NCBI GenBank assembly: GCA_964017185.1
Contig: OZ024884.1
Coordinates: 14,113,548-14,177,547, forward strand
Reading direction: 5' to 3'
From: Rugalucina vietnamica
Taxonomy: Eukaryota > Mollusca > Bivalvia > Lucinida > Lucinidae
Length of the DNA stretch: 64,000 bases
Positions 22,735 to 34,107 of this stretch are shown in pieces; the stretch's first letter is position 1, and every line of letters begins with the position of its first letter. Position numbers and translations under genes: made by a program. A model generated the notes under the pieces. It was not told the DNA's origin, ran no database searches, and was given only the letters and a program-made list of their open reading frames with translations.

Positions 22735-22970
22735 CGCCTCGTGAGAAAAAATAAGAATCTGCATATGCGAAAACAATGACGCAGATCAGCTTCGCGGTAA
22801 CCGCGAAGCTGATCAGCACCTTTGTTTATGCTAATCCGATACTACAATTCCTCTTCTTCTTTTATACAAAATTTCAAGCATCTAGCATTGTTCTGTTACT
22901 GTACAGGCCGGTTTGTGTCAGACCTGGTAGGAACTCCTGAAGACCATTTTTTTTTTTCGTGTCGCAGCTC
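22735..22970 (+). mobile_element. MITE-1 copy
   Basis: Full length. The hairpin GATCAGCTTCGCGG/CCGCGAAGCTGATC is perfect. Confidence 0.85.
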
Positions 22971-22971
22971 A

Positions 22972-23328
22972 TTTGATCCAATGCTTGTCAAAGCCTCATC
23001 AATGGCTTGTGCATCTTCTATTCTTCAAAAAAGAAGGAAATCGTCTTTGTCTCATTGACGTTTTAAACTTTGCAGGCCATTGCTATACTTGTTGGGCGCA
23101 AGATTGAATGGATTAAATGCAAGAGATATTCATTGGCACTGGTATAGTTTAGTGGGCTAAATCTCTTTGGGTTTACATCAGCTTATTGCTATTTGTGAAG
23201 GAATGCTTCGGGCTAGAATTGTTATCTTAAGATTTAATGTTGAATGGCAGCAAGAGTGAGTTGGACAGTTTACGCTGAAATTTATACAAATGTCAGCTTG
23301 AATTTTATTTCAAATTTCTTTGTCAGTC
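22972..23328. other. No gene seen
   Basis: Spacer between two MITE-1 copies. Confidence 0.5.
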
Positions 23329-23567
23329 AAAGCCAGGACCAGTCTCCGGGGTTTCCGAACAGGTTCGACAAAAGCCGGCCTGTACAGTCACGGAAGCAGG
23401 CTTGAAGCTTGAAATTTTGGATTTAGGTAGAGTAGGAATTGTTACTGTCTGTTTAGTGAAAACGAAGGCGCTGATCAGCTGTGCACTTATTGCACAGCTG
23501 TACTGCGCCTTTGTTTTCACCTTTATTTTCGCCTAGGCAAAATTCTGGATTTCTCATAACGGGGCTC
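23329..23567 (-). mobile_element. MITE-1 copy
   Basis: Full length, of the GTGCA hairpin subfamily. A small insertion sits beside the hairpin (TTCACCTTTATTTTCGCC). Confidence 0.8.
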
Positions 23568-23728
23568 ATATCATGTACTCCACATATTACTATAAGTAAA
23601 TTTCAGGAAGTGGTAGCCCTGTCCTATCATGACTGAAAAACTGCAGAATGGAATATAAATTTACAAAACAAGCATTAATGGCAGGACACCTGAACACCTT
23701 TGCATAGTGAAAGGTCAAACTCCAAATT

Positions 23729-23962
23729 GAGTGACATGAGAAAACCAACTATGTGGTTTTTGAACAAGTCCGACTCAAACGAAACTGTACAAGCACAGAA
23801 GATGGCTAGAGGCTGGAAATCATGGATTTAGAAAGTAGAGGAATTGTACTACCCTTCTAGCGATAGCAGAGGCGCTGATCAGCTTCGCAGTTACCGTGAA
23901 TCTAATCTGCGTCTTTGTTTAAGCATATGCATAATGTTGGTTTTCTCATGATCATGTGGCTC
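23729..23962 (-). mobile_element. MITE-1 copy
   Basis: Full length and somewhat diverged; the right hairpin arm has TGAATCTAATC in place of CGAAGCTGATC. Confidence 0.8.
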
Positions 23963-23993
23963 ATTTGTCTTGAAGGATGTAAAGTCTTGATTT

Positions 23994-24226
23994 GAGCCGC
24001 CTCATGGGAAAACCAACAATTTGCATATGCGAAAACAAAGGCGCAGATCAGCTTTGTGGTAACCGCGAATCTAATCAGCGCCTTTGTTTTCGCTACACGG
24101 ATAGTACAGTCCCTCTACTTCTTAAATCTGAAATTTCAAGCTTCCAGCCTGCTTCTGTGACTGTATAGCCCGTTTGTGTCAGAGCTGGTCGGAACCCACA
24201 TTGTTGGTTTTCTCATGAGGCGGCTC
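23994..24226 (+). mobile_element. MITE-1 copy with ATTT duplication
   Basis: Full length, with GAGCCGCCTCATGGGAAAACC and GGTTTTCTCATGAGGCGGCTC ends. The flanks at 23990-23993 and 24227-24230 are both ATTT. It shares the CGAATCTAATC arm variant with the copy at 23729, only 30 bp away. Confidence 0.88.
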
Positions 24227-24574
24227 ATTTATCAGGTCCGCAGATAATTCCTAAGTAATTGTTGTTGGACTTCTGTCTCAATATATCTAGCCATATTGTC
24301 ATCGCTGGTTACCATGGTAACTGTCATATTGTGGGCTTCTGTTGGAGAATTAGCTCATTATAGGTTATAGACAGACAACTGATGAGCTGCAGAAAAAAAT
24401 GGATAATTTCATAAACCTTGCCTCTGGCCTGCGCAGGCGATGATAGATTAATATTATATATTATTATACCGTATTGATGTAAAATATTGACCAATTTTTG
24501 TTAATGTAAAAGTCCCAATCGGCCAGTACATCACGAAATTCATGCATCAGAAAGGCCTGATACTTTGAACACCT

Positions 24575-24803
24575 GGCACCAAGATTATAAAACCTTTTTC
24601 ATGCTCATCTCAGCTGAGCATAAAATTTAAACTGCTCATAAATACTAAGATAGCGCAAATTAATTGAAATTTCATGCTTATGTCACCAAATCCTGTATAA
24701 ATGTTAAAATGCCAACAGTTGTTGGCATTTTAACATTGATGAGCTGGATAAATTTTAGTTTCAGCGGAGCTGAGCGAGAAAAAAGTTTTATAACCTCGGG
24801 ACC
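24575..24803. mobile_element. MITE-3 copy 1 (CAGCTGAGC, central palindrome)
   Basis: The inverted arms contain ATTATAAAACCTTTTTCATG, TCAGCTGAGC and GCTCATAAAT. The centre is a near-perfect palindrome of about 36 bp at 24702-24737 (AATGCCAACA/TGTTGGCATT). The second copy is at 47374-47597. An extra 55 bp sits in the left arm here. Confidence 0.75.
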
Positions 24804-25121
24804 TGTTGTCATTATTATCATGAAGTACGAAACTAATGGCGTTAAAATTTTAGAGGTCTCAACCAACTCCGAAATTAATATGTGCCTAGAATCTGAATTC
24901 TAAACTAATGCTCCAGTCACTTATATCAATGGCCCCTCTGGGGCTGGGAAATAGTGTGGCGTTTAAGTTTGCAGTTCTTTGCTCATGTTTAAACTTTAAA
25001 CCAAGATATACCGCTTCAGATCGTAAGTAATCTTTGTTAAAGGAACTTCCCTCGTCTTTCCATGTATGAAAATTTTGAGAGCCGCTAGAGTCCTACTGGC
25101 AGAAATCTTTCCCAGGTCGGA
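24804..25121. other. No gene seen
   Basis: Mixed sequence before the satellite block, with no supported feature. Confidence 0.45.
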
Positions 25122-25231
25122 AAGCAGTTTTTAGCTCGACTGCACGAAGTGCATAGAGCTATTGCAGTCACCTCGGTCGTCCACGTTCCCGTTCCCGTGC
25201 GCGTGCGCGTGCGCGTCACACTTGCGTTAAA
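25122..25231 (+). repeat. Head of the 180-bp repeat block
   Basis: It contains a small hairpin TAGCTC..GAGCTA around GACTGCACGAAGTGCAT and then a GTGCGC-rich run at 25196-25215. It is positioned like the leader of the following array. Confidence 0.5.
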
Positions 25232-25912
25232 GTTTTCTAGAAGTCCATATCTTGACAACCACTCATCAGAAAGCATTCATACTTGGACCATAGATACCCT
25301 GTAGGGTTAGCTTTCATTCCATGGCATCGGGCCCCTGGGTCCAGGCCAGGGGGTGGGGCTGGAGGTTAAAATCTAGAACACCTTCAAAAATGGCAATTCT
25401 TGTGTTAAAGTTTTCTAGAAGTCCATATCTTGACAACCACTCATCAGAAAGCATTGATACTTGGGCCATTGACACCCTGTAGGGTCGGCTTTCATTCTAT
25501 GGCATCAGATCCCTGGGTCCATGCCAGGGGGTGGGGCTAGAGGTTAAAATCTAGAACACCATTAATAATAATGGCTTTTCTGTGATATAGTATTCTAGAA
25601 GTCTATATCTTGAAAACTTTTTATCAGAGGGCTTTCATACTCGGACCATAGGTACCCTGTAGGGTTGAGTTTCATTTAATGGCATCGGGTCTCTCGGTCC
25701 ATGCCTGGGGGGTGGGGCTAGAGGTTAAAAACTAGAACACTGTAAAAAATAGATGTACTGCTGTGTAACTTTTACAAGGAGTCCATATCTTGACAACAAC
25801 TTATCATAAAGCATTCATACTTCATACACTTTAGGTTCCATGACATCGGACCTCTGGGTCGGAGTCAGGGGGGCGGGGCTAGAGGTCAAAATCTAGAACT
25901 CCCCAATTTTTT
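25232..25912 (+). repeat. Tandem repeat, ~180-bp unit, about 4 copies
   Basis: Unit starts (TTCTAGAAGTCCATATCTTG or close) are at about 25232, 25410, 25590 and 25770. Each unit contains ACCCTGTAGGGT, CTGGGTCCA, GGGGTGGGGCTAGAGGTTAA and CTAGAACACC. Two units of the same family are inside the transposon at 6689-8069. No frame stays open across units. Confidence 0.9.
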
Positions 25913-26017
25913 TTTCTTTTTATTTCTTAATAGAAACAACTTAGGAAGATGGTTGGTCATTCATCTTTTTACTTTATGACACTGACTTGTGTGTCATGAC
26001 GGTAAGGGTCGGTTGAC

Positions 26018-27440
26018 CTACTTTCCATGGTTCAGTGATTTTGCCTTATATCTTGACACTCAATTAGTATATTTTCTTACTTCTTTCAGATTATGAGTGA
26101 GTACAACCAGGCCTTTGACCCCGATATACTTATAGGTCACTGTGACCTAATTTCACGGTTCAGTGATTTTGCCTTATATCTTGACACTCAATTAGTATAT
26201 TTTCATACTTTTTTCAGATTATGAGTGAGTATGACCAGACCTTTGACCCCAATATACTTATAGGTCACTGTGACCTAATTTCACGGTTCAGTGATTTTGC
26301 CTTATATCTCAGTTCTCAAATGGTTTATGAACAAACTTCTTTCAAAGTATGTTTGCGTATAACGACCTTTGACCCTGAATTAGTCCTAGGTCACTGTGAC
26401 CTAATTTCACGGTTCAGTGATTTTGCCTTATATCTTGACACTCATTTAGTATATTTTCATACTTTTTTTCAGATTATGAGTGAGTATGACCAGACCTTTG
26501 ACCCCAATATACTTATAGGTCACTGTGACCTAATTTCACGGTTCAGTGATTTTGCCTTATATCTCGATACTCAAATGGTTTATGAACAAACTTCTTTCAA
26601 AGTATGTTTGCGTATGAGAAGACCTTTGACCCTGAAGTAGTCCTAGGTCTCTGTGACCTAATTTCACGGTTCAGTGATTTTGCCTTATATCTTGACACTC
26701 AATTAGAATATTTTCATACTTTTTTCAGATTATGAGTGAGTATGACCAGACCTTTGACCCCAATATACTTATAGGTCACTGTGACCTAATTTCACGGTTC
26801 AGTGACTTTGCCTTATATCTCGGCACTTAAGTAGTTTATGAACAAACTTCTTTCACACTATGTTTGCGTATAACAAGACCTTTGACCCTAAAGTAGTCCT
26901 AGGTCAATATGACCTAATTTCACGGTTCAGTGATTTTCCTTTATATCTCGGCACTCAATTGGTATATGAACATACTTCTTTCACGATATGTATGAGTACG
27001 ACAAGACCTTTGACCGTAAAGTATTCCTGGGTCACTGTGACCTAATTTCATGGTTCAGTGATTTTGCCTTATATCTCAACACTCAGTTGGTATTTTTTCA
27101 TACTTCTTTCTGATTATGAATGAGTATGACCAGACCTTGAACCCAAACATACTTATAGGTCACTATGACCTAATTTCATGGTTCAGTGATTTTGCTTTAT
27201 ATCTCAACACTGAATGGGTATATGATCAGATTTCTTTCACATTATGAGTAAGTATCACTAGACCTTTGAGGCTTTGACCCTGAAATACTTATAGGTCAGT
27301 GTGACCTTATTTCACGGTTCAGTGATTTTGCCTTGTGTCTTGGCACATGGTATATGAACACACTTCTTTCATAATATGAGTGAGACCTTTAAATCTTAGG
27401 TAGTTATAGTTAACTTTCATGGTTCAGTGATTTTGCCTTA
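26018..27440 (+). repeat. 128-bp satellite, about 12 units, with ERE-type palindromes
   Basis: TTCACGGTTCAGTGATTTTG recurs at 26152, 26280, 26406, 26535, 26663, 26791, 26919, 27047, 27175 and 27311, at steps of 126-129 with 136 last. Diverged units lie at each edge. Two unit types alternate. One has GATTATGAGTGAGTATGACC and CCCCAATATACTTA. The other has AAGTATGTTTGCGTAT and CCTGAAGTAGTCC. Most units contain AGGTCACTGTGACCT and GACCTTTGACCC. Confidence 0.95.
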
Positions 27441-27590
27441 TTGCATCAAGGCAAAAAGATGTATGAGCAATTGAGCATAATGCTTTGGGTTACTAGTCGG
27501 GTTTGGCCTTATGTTTGACAAAGGTCAGAAGCAGTCGAGCACGCTGTCCTGCGACAGCTCTTATTCTCATTGCACAGACCAATTAAATAA
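27441..27590. other. Spacer after the satellite
   Basis: No supported feature. Confidence 0.4.
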
Positions 27591-27700
27591 TTTAAGCCTG
27601 GCGTCCATTTTGTGGGACATAGGCAAACAGTATAGCCCCAGATGTGATGCCGCAGAACGCTGCGTCCCATCTGGGGCTATTCTGTTTGCACAGAGAAATT
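27591..27700. repeat. Foldback TATAGCCCCAGATG, unoccupied paralogue of 50.5 kb site
   Basis: AAACAGTATAGCCCCAGATG and CATCTGGGGCTATTCTGTTT are inverted, with a GCCGCAG/GCTGCG inner stem. The left part (TTTGTGGGACATAGG) is also at 50481, where another element interrupts it. Confidence 0.7.
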
Positions 27701-28238
27701 TCATTGAAAAATTGAGATAAAAATTAAAAATCACTCCTACCACCCCTAAAAATGAAAGTGGATTCGCCCAATTGATAACGATGGGAGAATCCATTAGTCA
27801 AATATGGGTTAATATGGAGACTTGGGAGATCGTCATAGCAGGAGCATCAGGTCAGTCATGTCATGAGAAATCCAGTAGATAAGATAAATTTCTCAGAGGC
27901 CGGCCCAGCATTTCGACCATTTTGTCTTTTACATTTGAGAATCTGCCGATAAATTGCTCAATTTTGTTCGTTTAGCAGGGAATGGAAAGGTTGTACATGT
28001 GCAGTCTGGTCAGAGTGTCTTGGACCTTAATGATGTCAATGATAGTCAATGCTGATGTTCTCCCTGGTGGAAGGCAGGCTCGTATTACCATTAGCAATAT
28101 TGAGTATAAAATGCCGAGTGTTGGATTTCACGGCATCACGTTTTGTCGTCTCCATCTGATAGCGCGGTCTGCTGATAACTTGTCCAAACAGTCTGGATGC
28201 ATGTCAAGCCCGATTTACAGATTTAAAAACTTGAAAAT
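27701..28238. other. No gene seen
   Basis: The plus frame at 27982-28350 runs into the MITE-1 copy and has no splice support. I read it as chance. Confidence 0.5.
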
Positions 28239-28439
28239 GAGCCGCCTCATGAGAAAACCAACAATCTGCATATGCAAAATCAAAGGCGCCTTTGTTTTCG
28301 CAGATAGTGCAATCCCTCTTCTACTTATATCCAAAATTTCAAGCATCTAGCACTTTTCTGTGCTTGTGCAGCTCGGCTTGTGTCGGACCTGTTCAAAAAC
28401 CACATTGTTGGTTTTCCCACGAGGCCGACGAGGGGGCTC
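28239..28439 (+). mobile_element. MITE-1 copy lacking its hairpin, AAAT duplication
   Basis: Both ends are intact and the flanks are AAAT at 28235-28238 and 28440-28443. The internal hairpin is gone: CAAAGGCGC joins directly to CTTTGTTTTCG, leaving only GGCGCC at the base of the former stem. Confidence 0.88.
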
Positions 28440-28844
28440 AAATTTTGATGGCATCCCTGAAAGCATTTCCTGAAAAAGTTCATTTGGAAAAAAAGTCGAC
28501 AGACTGGAAGAAATCATTCCATCATACCCAGTATGATGCTCGTTAATAGAATGCTACATTCTGCTTGCTATATATACAACTAATGAACTATGAATTTGGA
28601 AATTTTCTCATAATTTTTATTATGCGAATTTTCTTTTTCCAAATTATTTGCGAGGTATTGAATTCTCGAACAAGTTTTCATCTTGTCTTTGTAGCTTATA
28701 GAGTCTCTTTATTTAGTGAGAGAACCTTGAATTCTCTAGGCATAAAATTTGTGAGCACAGAAATCAGGTCAGTGGAAATGAGTAGAAATACCAACGGTTC
28801 ATCTCGGTCTCTCTGAAGCAGGTTTCTGAGACACTAGACATTAT
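28440..28844. other. No gene seen
   Basis: Spacer between MITE-1 copies. Confidence 0.5.
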
Positions 28845-29078
28845 GTGCCGCATCATGAGAAAACCAACAATTTGCATATGCGAAAACAAAGGCGCAGATC
28901 AGCTTCGCAGTGACTGCGAAGCTGATCAGCGCCTTTGTTTTCGCTACACGGATGGTACAATTCCTCTACATGCTAAATCCAAAATTTGCAGCCTCTATCC
29001 GTCTTCTGTGCTTGTACATTCCGGTTTGTGTCGAAGCCGTTCTAAAACCACATTGCTGGTTTTCTTACGACTGGGCTC
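28845..29078 (+). mobile_element. MITE-1 copy, hairpin perfect
   Basis: The GATCAGCTTCGCAG/CTGCGAAGCTGATC stem is perfect and the flanking GGCGC arms extend it. The flanks TTAT and ATAT differ at one base. Confidence 0.85.
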
Positions 29079-29379
29079 ATATAAATTCCAATCACAACCA
29101 CACTGGCATATAATTTCTGAACTAATTGTATTGAACATTTTCTGCGGCCCAGACATAGACATAGAACAGGGATCCAGTCGGATTGGGGAGGAAAAACTTT
29201 CATTGCAATTCTAGTCACATTTAGTGTTTGCTCTACATTTTACAATGAAGAAATGTGTTTTTTATTGTGAGCCAATTTTTTTATTATTTTTTTTTTTATG
29301 AGACGGGTCAATCAGTAGGGGCCGCAGTGCGCCAGTTTTGAGACAGCATACACATAATTTCATGTCCCTTTCACATACC

Positions 29380-30693
29380 CACGGCTAACAAACCTTTAAA
29401 TGCGTAACCGCCGGTTAAGAAAGAAAATCCGATTCACGCCCTTCCGGTTGCGCATATGAAGACCAAGAAAAGGTAAACAAAACATACACTACTAGGATCG
29501 ATTGATGATTATATTTTAGTACAGAAATATATCGATTATCTATGAATGCTATTTTGTCACTTATTTACTATTGTAAGTCAGCACCAAAGTAGCTCGCAAA
29601 ATAATTTGATGGTCTTTGAGTTATTTATTCCCTTCTTCGAACCCGGTGTTCCAACAAGACCAAAGTCGGCGAAATACAACTAAAAATTGGACAATTTGCT
29701 GGTAAATATCAAATTTAGTGATTGCTCCACGACAAATTTACAGATATGTATTAACTAAATTGCATCTGATGTCTGTGCCAGTATTTCGTTGTGTTAGTGC
29801 CCGGCATTATCGATTTGAAGGGAAGGAAAAGATGGGTACGCATTTAATCATTAAAATATGAAGGATATATTTCAAGATACGTTTGAAAACCTCATCCTGT
29901 TCAAGTTATGGTATTTATTTCCCTGTAAAGCGTTTTGAAAGACATAAAACCAAGAAAAAACAAATTAAAGTATACAGAATGCTGTAAAATCGTCTTCATG
30001 AATAGGAATATCATGCATGTGAACTTTTGTATGACATGTATTTCATAGACAGTTTGTATTATTTTATATCAAACATTTTCACTGCAAATATCACAAACAC
30101 ACCAAATTTGAGTAAGCACCTATTGTGACAATAATCTTCAGCGTAAAACAATTAACAAAAACAAAAACTTTAATACATGTGTTCTATAATGATTATATTG
30201 CTATCATTCTAATGATTAAATTCGTAACCGAAATGTTGACACAGCTTTTAAGCACATATGCATAGAATGCATTGGCCAGAGGCAACGAAACTGTCACCAG
30301 ACCTCACACAATGTTAAAATCATCTGCGCACTGTATTGCTTTCCGTTAATATGGACGTAATGAGCGGAAATCTAAAAATATCCCTGCGACTGACCCACAT
30401 TTTCGTCGTGTACAATGCAATCCCAAAATGTGTTTTGGGGTAGGGAATAAAAATCATGATTATAAAGAAAAAAATCTGGAAATCCTTTGGGGTCCAAATA
30501 TAGCAATGTCTAACTAATAAAATAGCATTGAAAGAATTATAATATTTGTCTTCGAATCGAAATATTTTACTCGGAAACACGAGCTGCAAAAGTTTGTTTA
30601 CCTTTTGTTGGCCATCTGATGCGAAACCGGAAGGACATGAATCGGATTTCTTTTCTTAACCGCGGTTACGCATTTAAAGGTTTGTTAGCCGTG
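29380..30693. mobile_element. TIR element with ~100-bp inverted ends, ATACC duplication
   Basis: CACGGCTAACAAACCTTTAA at the left and TTAAAGGTTTGTTAGCCGTG at the right start inverted arms of about 100 bp, which also share GATTC..CCGGTT..GTAAACAAA. The flanks are both ATACC. The 1.1-kb interior is AT-rich with no transposase. The superfamily is open; a 5-bp duplication is unusual. Confidence 0.85.
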
Positions 30694-31558
30694 ATACCCG
30701 TGTTTCAAAACTTGAAAATTCACGTAAAGGAAGAAGACAGATTTATAAACCAAGTTTTTCTTTTGAATAGTTAAAAGCAGATTTTCTCATGGAATGGCTC
30801 ACTTTAATTGCAAAAATAAGAAAAATAGGCATACCCCTGTGTACCCCAGTTTTGCAACATAAAAGTGGGGTATAAGGGTGGGTATACATTACACTGATAT
30901 GTTTTCTTGATGGTTAACGGTTAGCCAATATATTACAGAAAACATCAATACAAGGTTGTATACAGTAAATATCAATACAATTTATAAACTTTGGTAATGA
31001 GACAACCAAAAATATAAAAAAAATGATTTACAAAAATGTATACATGTCAAAATGATTTACAGTCTGTTGTGACATATTTACTGCATTATAATTACAAGAA
31101 GAAACAATTTATTCAGGTCAATTAGCCTGTATTTGGCTGTCTCAAACCTTGAAATGGCAATGGAAAAAGATGATAAAGGCTCTAGATTCACAAGTGGTAG
31201 TCAGTCATAAGTAATTTACTGTCTTGAAAAATAAACCAAAACTGTTGAAAACTTTTCTAGTATTTAGATTGTTTACATGAGGCCCAGAGAAAAAAATAGA
31301 TGAGATCTCTACCCATATAATTATGTTCAAAACCCTCCAAAATCATTTTTTATTTGGGTTGAAAAAAAAAATTGAAAAAAATAAATTTTTCGATAAAAAA
31401 GTCAAGATAATGTGTAATTTTCATTTACTTAATTGCCTAAGTGTTATTTAATGCAAAAAATCATATAAAATTTTAGAGAAACTAGGCCTTGAAGACAGCA
31501 AAAGTGGGTGCCATAAAATAAAATTAAAGGTAATAATAAGGCTTAAATGATTTTTTAT
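30694..31558. other. AT-rich spacer, no gene
   Basis: At 30820-30890 a fragment (AATAAGAAAAATAGGCATACCCC..GTGGGGTATAAGGGTGGGTATAC) resembles the repeat at 53838-54085. The rest is AT-rich with no supported feature. Confidence 0.5.
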
Positions 31559-31759
31559 GTGTGGTTCCGGTTTCCGTACCTACCCTAATTTTTTTACCCT
31601 ACCCTAAACATTTAAATGGTCTTTAGAGAGAAAAACAACTAAAAATAGCCACATTTTCCGATTTTGAGGCCGTTTTCTGTGTTGAATGTTTTGCCTAAAT
31701 TAAATAATACTCCCTACCTGCCTTCCCTAATTTTTGGAGGCATGAAACAGGAACCACCC
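31559..31759. mobile_element. Small MITE with GTGGTTCC ends
   Basis: TGTGTGGTTCCGGTTTCC at the left and the complement-like GAAACAGGAACCACCCA at the right enclose about 200 bp with CTACCCTAATTTTT boxes. The target duplication was not found. Confidence 0.6.
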
Positions 31760-32001
31760 ATATATTTCATTTAGGCCTAATAATACCCACCCACATGCCC
31801 CTGAATTTTAAAAATTAGGATGAGAATCAAATAAATAAATTTCCTCTAGCCTTAGATCCTGTATGGATAAAAACAGGATGTCTAATTTTAACCACTTATC
31901 TTCGTATGTGACTGGTGTGAACTTTTTCTATGCACGATAATCTTGAATTTTTCTTGTCTTAAGATACCTAAGGACGGTATTTCGATGTCACCTAACCACT
32001 G

Positions 32002-33072
32002 CAGGGTTCGAAAAACCCGGGTATTAAACCATAAAACCCAACCCAGTGGGTTTCTGCGGGTAAACCCGTATACCCACTGGGTAGCGGGTAGTGACCAGTA
32101 TTAGAAATTTTATGATCTTTATATCTAATGATGATACTCGAGTATTGAGCAAGATTTTAAGGCATTTTACAAATGAATGTACAAGTAACAAGACATTTAA
32201 ATTTATCTCATTTGAACAACCTATTTGGTTTGTGTGAAGCAATCCCAAAAGAACAATCAGCTATCTAACCAAGCTGGCAAGATTGCATTAGGGGTGTTTG
32301 ACGATTAGACAGAATTGAAAAGATACAGAGGTTTTAACTTCTCGTTGAGTTTTTTTGTTGTTGTTACTAAATGTGATTGACATGCACAAGAAGAAAGACT
32401 TGGTTTGTGACAGACTTATGATAAGAGAATGGTGAAAGATATTTCTACTGCCATAAAAATAATCAGATAAATCTAGCTAAGTCACATTTTACCTATAATT
32501 CATCATTTAACTTCTATGCCAGATGTCATTACAGCTAGACATACAAGGCAGTCAACTAAGTGACATAAATTTAGAACATACCAAACAATTAGTTAACACC
32601 TCATTTTAGCAGTGCCTAAATAGGTGTCATATGGGGTATTGTTATAAAAGTGTTATCAACACTTCCTAGAGCAATAATTAGGTGAAAACACAAACAAAGG
32701 ATTAAAGCAATTGTCTATTAAATGTGAGAGACTGATTGATGATATACTTTCATTGCTAGCTTTCATTGAAGTACAGTTCTAAAACTATCATTAGCTCCTA
32801 CTAATATTCAAAATTGATGGTGTCATGGAATTTTAGTGGATGTAATATAAAGTACACCTTAGTAGTAAGTTTTACTTAAGTATAATATGTTTTTAAAGAG
32901 AAATTTTTTTTTTGTCTGTCAAATTACTGTAAAATACACAAATGTGAACATCAAAAATAGTGAGGACCCACTAAGTACCCACTTTTTCAAAATAAGGCTT
33001 AAAGCCCAACCCGGGTTTACCCGGGTAAAACCCATGGGTAAACCCGGGGAGAGATGGGCACTTAGAACCCTG
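32002..33072. mobile_element. Non-autonomous hAT-type element, perfect 8-bp TSD
   Basis: CAGGGTTC starts the element and GAACCCTG ends it. The flanks 31994-32001 and 33073-33080 are both AACCACTG. An 8-bp duplication with CAGGG-type ends is the hallmark of hAT transposons. Subterminal regions are full of ACCCGGGTAAACCC boxes at 32020-32090 and 33008-33052. The 1-kb interior is AT-rich and lacks a transposase. Confidence 0.92.
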
Positions 33073-33080
33073 AACCACTG

Positions 33081-33813
33081 TGACAGCCTACGCTGATATT
33101 GGACTTAGTTTCTCTCGGAGTGTCGTTGGAAAATTGATTTTTTGCGTCGTAAGCAATTTCTAATACTGGAGACAGCAGAAGCAGTCTGTAAGCACTTGAT
33201 AATAACATATGGTGAATTTCATGTCGTGAAATTAGTGGTGAAATCTGGACAAAAAATGTGTTCATAAGCAACAAGTGGAGGTTGGATGTGGTTTTTCATG
33301 TGGACATTGTGTTAGTGTTGGTGTGTTTTGGTTAGCCTAGGGTAATTGGTGCGTCTAATGACAGTTTCAGTGTAACATATGGTTTCATGTATACTGTGAC
33401 AAGCTATTATAGTGGGCTAATGTGTCAAGTGAACTGATTAGTATTAAAACATTGTGGTTGGATTATTTCATTGAATTGTTCATAAGGAAATAACCATTGA
33501 TTCTATCTGTTCTCGGTTTCATTTGGAATGGACACCCATGTAGACTACTGTACTTAGTAGCAAGGGTATTTGGGTTGTTGCAAGATTAAATTGTTGATTT
33601 GATTGAGTGCGAGTGTGTCTATTGATGTAATTTTATCTGTATTGAACATGTATATCAAATGTCCCGATTTGCATACATGTATAATATCATGTGACTTGCA
33701 TATTTTCATCATGTACACGTCACTTTAAATCGGTGAATAATAAGCATTCTTCAAAGCTACCTTTTCATTTTGTACATATTCAGTAATGATTTCTGCTTAA
33801 TTATCACTGTTCC
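33081..33813. other. No gene seen
   Basis: No supported exon or repeat. Confidence 0.5.
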
Positions 33814-33978
33814 CAGGGTTTTCATTAAGAATTTTTGTAAGAGGCCTAAAGACTGTTTGAGGCAGTCAATTTTTAAGTCTTTATGTATATTTAAATGCCA
33901 ACAGTACCATTTGAGGCGGCCAGAAAATGGTATGAGACAGTCATTTTGGCCTCCAGCCGCCTCTTTATGGAAACCCTG
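33814..33978. mobile_element. Small CAGGGTTT-ended element
   Basis: CAGGGTTTTCATTAAGA and the complement-like CTTTATGGAAACCCTG bound 165 bp containing GAGGC(A/G)G boxes. The flanks TGTTCC and TGCTCC match at five of six bases. It is probably an hAT-related MITE. Confidence 0.65.
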
Positions 33979-34077
33979 TGCTCCTGGGTCTATGGGAATA
34001 GTTGGGTTAGTATCCTCTTTTCAATGCCTTGGTGGGCTTGCCTATAGTTACAGTCTGCTCTTACCCAGAGTGTGTGT

Positions 34078-34107
34078 GTGTGGAGGGGGGGGGGGGGGGG
34101 GGGGGGC
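34078..34107 (+). repeat. Poly(G) tract
   Basis: A run of more than 20 G with a single A before it. It could form a G-quadruplex and is prone to sequencing error. Confidence 0.85.

Noticed and set aside
26221-26640. A 139-residue open frame in the 128-bp array
   Set aside because: 128 is not a multiple of three, so the frame changes in each unit and closes. It is a by-product of the satellite.
28843-29214. Conserved small protein family (CENKGADQLR peptides)
   Set aside because: Every instance maps to a MITE-1 copy, in both orientations and with frequent frameshifts.
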